From positions 1 through 56,257 of the forward strand of contig JAJQGK010000034.1 in NCBI GenBank assembly GCA_021200555.1: a stretch of 56,257 nt of DNA, given 5' to 3'. The position numbers and the translations under genes were made by a program. Shown here piece by piece: positions 52,868 to 56,257 of the stretch (positions within the stretch are counted from its first letter, which is position 1; each line of letters opens with the position of its first letter). Source of the stretch: Clostridiales bacterium (GTDB taxonomy: Bacteria; Bacillota; Clostridia; Oscillospirales; Acutalibacteraceae). The notes beneath the pieces were generated by a model that made no database searches, was not told the origin of the DNA, and saw nothing but the letters and a program-made list of their open reading frames with translations.

Positions 52868-53620
52868 TTATTTCATATTGAAAACGGTTCCGCTTTCATT
52901 TTCTGTGGTTTCGGTTTCGGATGACAAATAATTTACAAGTCCGGCGCAGATAGACTCCGCCATTTCCGCTCTGTAGTTATCATCGTTAAGCTTTGCCGTT
53001 TCCTCGTCATTCGACAAAAATCCGCACTCCACGAGAACGGCGATTTCCGCCGCATAATACAAAATATATATAGAGTCTCCGGACTCTTTAACTTGTCTTG
53101 TATTGTCAGGTTGAAGGCTGCTGACAACACTTTCCTGTATATATTGAGCCAAAACCTTGCTTTCCGGATTGTTGGGCGAATAAAAGACTTGGGTTCCGCT
53201 GTATTTGCTTTCGGTATAATAATTTTGATGTATGCTTATAAATATACAGCCCGGATGCTCCTCGATAATTTTAAGTCTGTTATGAATATCGGAAACCTTT
53301 TGTTCCCTGATTGTGGTTTTATCCGAATCGTGAATTGAATTGTCGTCACTTCTCGTAAGGAGCGTATCAAAGCCGCATTCATTTAAGACAGCGTCTAATT
53401 TTAAAGCGATGTCAAGGTTAATATATTGCTCCTGAGTTCCATCGCGTGCCACTGCTCCGCCGTCCTGTCCTCCGTGTCCCGCATCGATTATTATCAGCGG
53501 ATATTCGGATGATGCCGTTTCGGTCTGAACAAGCTCATCTGTTTGAGCAATGGAATGCATAACAGCGATAATTGCAACAGATACAACTATTACGGATAGA
53601 TTGATTATCAAGCGTTTCAT
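52868..53620 (-). CDS. N-acetylmuramoyl-L-alanine amidase (Amidase_3, CwlD-like)
   Basis: 250-aa zinc amidase cleaving the muramoyl-alanine bond of peptidoglycan. An N-terminal hydrophobic segment (LIINLSVIVVSVAIIAVMH) exports or anchors it. Zinc ligands: His in DAGHGGQDGG, Glu in TQEQYINLD, His in SIHQNYY; the catalytic Glu is in LVECGFLSNDEE. Size and single-domain layout match CwlD, which makes muramic-delta-lactam in spore cortex, but a vegetative role cannot be excluded. Probably the first gene of the leftward cluster with radA. Confidence 0.88.
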   Translation of the reverse strand: MKRLIINLSVIVVSVAIIAVMHSIAQTDELVQTETASSEYPLIIIDAGHGGQDGGAVARDGTQEQYINLDIALKLDAVLNECGFDTLLTRSDDNSIHDSDKTTIREQKVSDIHNRLKIIEEHPGCIFISIHQNYYTESKYSGTQVFYSPNNPESKVLAQYIQESVVSSLQPDNTRQVKESGDSIYILYYAAEIAVLVECGFLSNDEETAKLNDDNYRAEMAESICAGLVNYLSSETETTENESGTVFNMK

Positions 53621-53687
53621 AAATCATCACCTGATAAATCATATTCAAAACAATTTTTATCTATGCAGCAAATCACTTTTCATTGTA

Positions 53688-53716
53688 AGTTTACCACATT
53701 GTTAAGCCTTTTGCAA
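53688..53716 (-). promoter_or_regulatory. Candidate promoter of the amidase-radA cluster
   Basis: Minus strand TTGCAA, 17 bp, TAAACT, about 70 bp before the amidase ATG. Confidence 0.4.
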
Positions 53717-53811
53717 TACAAAAATCTGAACAGTTTCTTCTTTTTTCGTAGAAAATCGAAGCTAAAAACAAATAAAAACAATTTAAATCGTCTGAAAACA
53801 TACATCTGCCG

Positions 53812-53847
53812 AATAAAAATAAATCCGCCATTTTTGATGACGGACTT
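53812..53847 (-). terminator. Intrinsic terminator of the 49-aa peptide gene
   Basis: Minus-strand AAGTCCGTCA pairs with TGGCGGATTT (two G-U pairs) around TCAAAAA, then TATTTTTATT. Confidence 0.7.
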
Positions 53848-53861
53848 ATTTAGCTAAGTAA

Positions 53862-54011
53862 TTATTCGGCTGCTGCTGTTTCCTCTTCATCAGAAGAAAG
53901 CTGATCGATAAGTTCGCTTATCGTGTCGCCGAGGTCGCCGAAGAGACCGAGACTGATAAGGGGCTTAAGGATTTTAAGAATGATTTTGAGGAACTTAAGA
54001 ATGGTTTTCAT
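53862..54011 (-). CDS. Small 49-aa amphipathic peptide
   Basis: Complete small gene: promoter, AAAGGAAAGGT ribosome site, ATG, 49 codons and terminator. The N-terminal half is a basic amphipathic helix of regular K/I/L spacing (KTILKFLKIILKILKPLI), followed by a Gly-Leu stretch (SLGLFGDLGD) and an acidic tail (SSDEEETAAAE). It resembles membrane-active peptides or phenol-soluble-modulin-like toxins, and also the amphipathic tail of the Cys-repeat protein at 35175. No immunity or export gene is adjacent. Function unknown. Confidence 0.7.
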   Translation of the reverse strand: MKTILKFLKIILKILKPLISLGLFGDLGDTISELIDQLSSDEEETAAAE

Positions 54012-54043
54012 AGTTACCTTTCCTTTCATTTTTAGGTACTTTA

Positions 54044-54072
54044 ATTATATAATACCCTCAGGAAAAAATCAA
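54044..54072 (-). promoter_or_regulatory. Promoter of the 49-aa peptide gene
   Basis: Minus strand TTGATT, 17 bp, TATAAT, about 33 bp before the ATG. Confidence 0.75.
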
Positions 54073-54178
54073 TAGTTTTAACAAAAAAAACTAATTTAGT
54101 TAAAGAATTTTTAATATTTGAATTATCAAGAGTTTATAATTATGTGCAAATCTTACAAAAATATTAACAAACAATGAA

Positions 54179-54832
54179 CTAAGCGGCAATTGTCTCCGGC
54201 TCGTCATAGTAAATTCCCTTTGTATCAACGGTGATGGATTCGATAACAATATTCTCTTCGGGCTTATCGTTGCTGTCGGTATCGACCTCGGCTATGGCAT
54301 CCACAACCTCTATTCCGTCCGTAACCATTCCGAACGCCGCATAATTTCCGTCGCCGTAGGAATAATCCTCCTGACAGATGAAGAACTGACTGCCTGCCGA
54401 ATCGTAGTCGTTTGTTCTGCCCATGGAAATGGTGCCTCTTACATGCTCGACATTGTTTTCAATTCCATTGCTTGAAAATTCGCCTTGGATTGAATATCCC
54501 GGGCCGCCGGTTCCGTCACCGTTCGGATCGCCGCCCTGAATCATAAAGCCCTCGATAACTCTGTGAAACGTCAGCCCGTCATAAAAGCCGCTGTTCGCAA
54601 GGCTTATAAAGTTTTTAACCGTGTTGGGCGCTTCGTCATAATAAAGCTCAACTGTAATCGTACCGTAATCCTTAACAACGATGGTTGCTATGGGATTGTC
54701 CTCTTCACCGTGCCATTCTGACGAGTCCTCGCTTGAGTTTGACCCGTCGTCCGTGTCACTTGAACATGCGGAAAAAGAAACAAGGGCAAATACCATAATA
54801 ACCGCAAGAATAAGTGAGATAATTTTTTTCAT
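54179..54832 (-). CDS. Cyclophilin-type peptidyl-prolyl isomerase, putative lipoprotein
   Basis: 217 aa. The ATG at 54830-54832 follows AGGAGG. The N-terminal hydrophobic leader ends in a lipobox-like SFSAC, so the enzyme is probably anchored on the outer membrane face and helps fold secreted proteins. The cyclophilin domain (from ~48) shows FHRVIEGFMIQGGDPNGDGTGGPG, the RGTISMGR segment, SQFFICQ and YAAFGMVTDGIEVVD; the catalytic Arg is in FHRV. It has its own promoter. No terminator is seen before the 49-aa peptide promoter. Confidence 0.92.
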   Translation of the reverse strand: MKKIISLILAVIMVFALVSFSACSSDTDDGSNSSEDSSEWHGEEDNPIATIVVKDYGTITVELYYDEAPNTVKNFISLANSGFYDGLTFHRVIEGFMIQGGDPNGDGTGGPGYSIQGEFSSNGIENNVEHVRGTISMGRTNDYDSAGSQFFICQEDYSYGDGNYAAFGMVTDGIEVVDAIAEVDTDSNDKPEENIVIESITVDTKGIYYDEPETIAA

Positions 54833-54886
54833 TTTCAGTCCTCCTAAATCCGGATTCATAAGTTAAATAAGCGTTGATTTAAACTT

Positions 54887-54915
54887 ATTATAATACAAAT
54901 AAATACAACTTGCAA
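54887..54915 (-). promoter_or_regulatory. Promoter of the cyclophilin gene
   Basis: Minus strand TTGCAA, 17 bp, TATAAT, about 55 bp before the ATG. Confidence 0.75.
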
Positions 54916-54939
54916 GCAATTTAAAAAGATTGCAAAAAA

Positions 54940-54983
54940 TAAAAGGCTCTCAATGTGCATACACTGGGCGCCTTTTTATTTTC
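54940..54983. terminator. Bidirectional terminator beside the CRISPR-related region
   Basis: Outer arms AAAAGGC/GCCTTTT and an inner stem CAATGT/ACACTG. T runs follow on both strands (TTTTTATTTT rightward, TTTTATTTTTT leftward). It can end the leftward transcript of the 55097 gene or a leftward tracrRNA. Confidence 0.8.
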
Positions 54984-55089
54984 ATGTAAAATCCATAGGT
55001 AAAGTAAATTAGACTTTTCAGCCATATAAAATTTAAAGATTATTTTGCAATGTATTTATGTAATTTTATGCCATTGCAAATGATTTTTC
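54984..55089. ncRNA. tracrRNA candidate region (two anti-repeat-like segments)
   Basis: Plus-strand reading: TGTAAAAT (54985-54992) and CATAGGT (54994-55000) pair with repeat nt 17-24 and 8-14, then TAAA (55005-55008) with nt 3-6, leaving bulges like those of Cas9 crRNA:tracrRNA duplexes; a perfect 9-bp hairpin TTTGCAATG/CATTGCAAA (55044-55080) followed by TGATTTTT could terminate it. Minus-strand reading: 55057-55082 matches repeat nt 11-36 at 23 of 26 bases and so is an anti-repeat on the minus strand; it is followed by a GGCT-GAAA-AGTC hairpin (55012-55023) and the strong terminator at 54940-54983. Either would give an RNA of roughly 100-140 nt. Strand and ends are undecided, and neither promoter is convincing. 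Confidence 0.5.
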
Positions 55090-55096
55090 ACAAATA

Positions 55097-55702
55097 TCAA
55101 TATCTATCAGGTCGTCCCCTGTCGTTAATATCTCTCGCAACGAAGTGTATGTATTCTCCATACATATCCCCGTTATCCTCGAAGACCCACACACGGTCGC
55201 TGAAGCTTACAGCCTTAAACATCTGCTTGGTTTTCCCGTCCTTATCTTTTACAAGCCCTTTTCTGTTTATATCGTTGGCGATTGAGTCTACAGCCTTCTG
55301 AACGGCTTCATGGAAGTGGTCGGCTTTAATCAAGTTTTCCATGCGTATTTTTCGCTTTGGATATGTTATGCGTTCTTCATCCTTTTCTTTGCGGAACTCA
55401 TAGAAGACTCTGAAGAGATTTCCCCCTTCCTTAGGCGTGACAAGAGTCGATGTAATGTCATCTGCATCCCCGTCAAACTTGAACTCATACACGGGAGGAT
55501 AATCTATCACTTGTGTTGACTCAGGACAACGCTCCGTTCTGTTTGTTTCAAGTATCGCTCTAACGGCGTATGTGGTTAGAATATAGAATTTTTTGCCGTT
55601 CTGCTCTTCTTTTTGGAGTTTGGGCTTATACTCTTCTTTCCGCAGCTCCGTTAAAGCGTCTTCAAGCACTGCAAAGCTTTTCACATAATCCCATACAGGC
55701 AC
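55097..55702 (-). CDS. Unrecognised protein between tracrRNA candidate and CRISPR array
   Basis: 201 aa from a GTG at 55700-55702 (AAGG nearby). The same frame is open upstream to a stop inside CRISPR repeat 1 (55829-55831), and the extra codons look protein-like (SYQIAEFRRIFSENE...DKEPTRY), so the true start may be upstream at a rare codon after the G run at 55815-55820, or the 5' end was lost. The product is soluble and charged, with Lys/Glu-rich segments (TELRKEEYKPKLQKEE), a central LTTYAVRAILETN, KRKIRMENLIKADHFHEAV, and a C-terminus ending GEYIHFVARDINDRGR. No Cas1, Cas2, Csn2 or Cas9 motif is seen. Location alone suggests a CRISPR accessory or anti-CRISPR-like role, which is conjecture. 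Confidence 0.65.
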   Translation of the reverse strand: MPVWDYVKSFAVLEDALTELRKEEYKPKLQKEEQNGKKFYILTTYAVRAILETNRTERCPESTQVIDYPPVYEFKFDGDADDITSTLVTPKEGGNLFRVFYEFRKEKDEERITYPKRKIRMENLIKADHFHEAVQKAVDSIANDINRKGLVKDKDGKTKQMFKAVSFSDRVWVFEDNGDMYGEYIHFVARDINDRGRPDRY

Positions 55703-55807
55703 ATACCTTGTCGGTTCCTTATCTATCCTATCTTGCTCGTTCTCGGAAAATATTCTCCGAAACTCTGCTATTTGATAACTAAAACTTTTGCATACTATCT
55801 TTTCTAT

Positions 55808-55813
55808 TATAAT
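55808..55813 (+). promoter_or_regulatory. Candidate -10 of a CRISPR leader promoter
   Basis: TATAAT 13 bp before repeat 1, within an AT-rich stretch; a -35 is weak (TTTTGC-like). The ATTATAAT is palindromic, so it could serve the divergent 55097 gene too. Confidence 0.35.
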
Positions 55814-55825
55814 TCCCCCCTTCTC

Positions 55826-56257
55826 GTTTCAGACATATGTAATTTTACACCATTGCAAACGAGGACTGGACATTTTCCGATTATCACCCGCGTTTTAGAC
55901 CTATGTAATTTTACACCATTGCAAACGGGAATACATCTGGCAAGCAATTAAGGGCTGTTTTAGACCTATGTAATTTTACACCATTGCAAACGAGTAAAAA
56001 CAAAGGTAAATGATGAAATTATGTTTTAGACCTATGTAATTTTACACCATTGCAAACGAAATATGAAATCAGATTTAGATGCCGGATGGTTTTAGACCTA
56101 TGTAATTTTACACCATTGCAAACGTCAATAGTTCAGGGCTAAAATTTATCATTAAGTTTTAGACCTATGTAATTTTACACCATTGCAAACGCAAGGATTC
56201 GAGACTGCTGTTTGTAGTGACGTTTTAGACCTATGTAATTTTACACCATTGCAAACG
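55826..56257 (+). CRISPR. CRISPR array, 7 repeats and 6 spacers, running off the window
   Basis: 36-bp repeats begin GTTTTAGACCTATG and end CCATTGCAAACG, at 55826, 55892, 55957, 56023, 56089, 56156 and 56222; repeats 2-7 are identical. Spacers are 29-31 bp (mostly 30) and all different. Repeat 1 differs at nt 5 and 9 (GTTTCAGACATATG). The GTTTTAGA start, 36-bp length and 30-bp spacers are typical of type II (Cas9) arrays. If leader-proximal on the left, a divergent first repeat is odd; if repeat 1 is the decayed trailer end, the leader lies to the right, beyond the window. The window stops exactly at the end of repeat 7, so the array is probably longer. No cas gene is inside the window. Confidence 0.95.

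Noticed and set aside
53663-53857. 64-codon ORF between the amidase and the 49-aa peptide gene
   Set aside because: No ribosome site; overlaps the amidase promoter candidate and the peptide terminator.
55826-56257. Type VI (Cas13) array read on the minus strand, since the reversed repeat ends CTAAAAC
   Set aside because: Cas13 repeats have a stable GC hairpin next to that end; here only a weak AT hairpin is possible, whereas the plus-strand GTTTTAGA start and nearby anti-repeats fit type II better. Not fully excluded.

Overview
The window looks like a chromosomal segment of a low-to-mid GC Gram-positive anaerobe of the Clostridia, most like the Oscillospiraceae/Ruminococcaceae of the gut. 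This is inferred from strong GGAGG ribosome binding sites, TTGACA-17-TATAAT promoters, many intrinsic terminators, a short type-2 ArgC, VanY- and 3D-type wall proteins, a Cys-repeat surface protein, and intracellular sialidase and polygalacturonase genes. No rRNA, transposase or phage structural gene is seen.

Layout. 1-2917: mannose-6-phosphate isomerase and an ABC-F ATPase. 3195-13679: an arginine/carbamoyl-phosphate operon, argC-J-B-D-F-carA-carB, behind a promoter with an ARG-box-like site; carB is fused in frame to a diaminopimelate epimerase domain that has lost one catalytic cysteine. 13747-15597: Nudix hydrolase and MATE exporter. 16478-32957: an apparently exact 8,236-bp head-to-tail duplication bounded by 8 bp of microhomology (GTTCCGCA). 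It carries a 3D-domain wall protein, a sialidase, a class II aldolase/class III aminotransferase pair, a TSCPD protein, an MTA/SAH nucleosidase, tRNA-Met and tRNA-Glu. The outer genes (LCAT-like lipase, MIF-like tautomerase) are intact at the outer ends and broken at the central junction. 33271-35094: asnB, whose Shine-Dalgarno sits in a terminator-like hairpin. 35175-39092: a large secreted Cys-repeat protein interrupted by one in-frame TAA. 39347-41713: a membrane-anchored unknown and a GH28 enzyme.

41914-43019: the rpsF-ssb-rpsR operon with a leader hairpin. 43180-48829: VanY carboxypeptidase, M28-type membrane peptidase, lipoprotein, XRE regulator, a histidine-phosphatase homologue with Asn in place of the catalytic His, and a methyltransferase. 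48870-53620: a leftward cluster read as amidase, radA, DUF6873-like gene, a 42-aa peptide, GT8 and a VTT membrane protein. 53862-54832: a 49-aa amphipathic peptide and a cyclophilin lipoprotein.

54943-56257 is the most unusual region. A CRISPR array of 36-bp repeats with ~30-bp spacers runs to the right edge. To its left lies an unrecognised leftward gene whose open frame reaches into the first, divergent repeat. Beyond that gene are two repeat-related segments in opposite orientation that look like tracrRNA anti-repeats, each with a terminator-like hairpin. This suggests a class 2, type II-like locus whose cas genes lie outside the window, with an undescribed gene between the tracrRNA candidate and the array.
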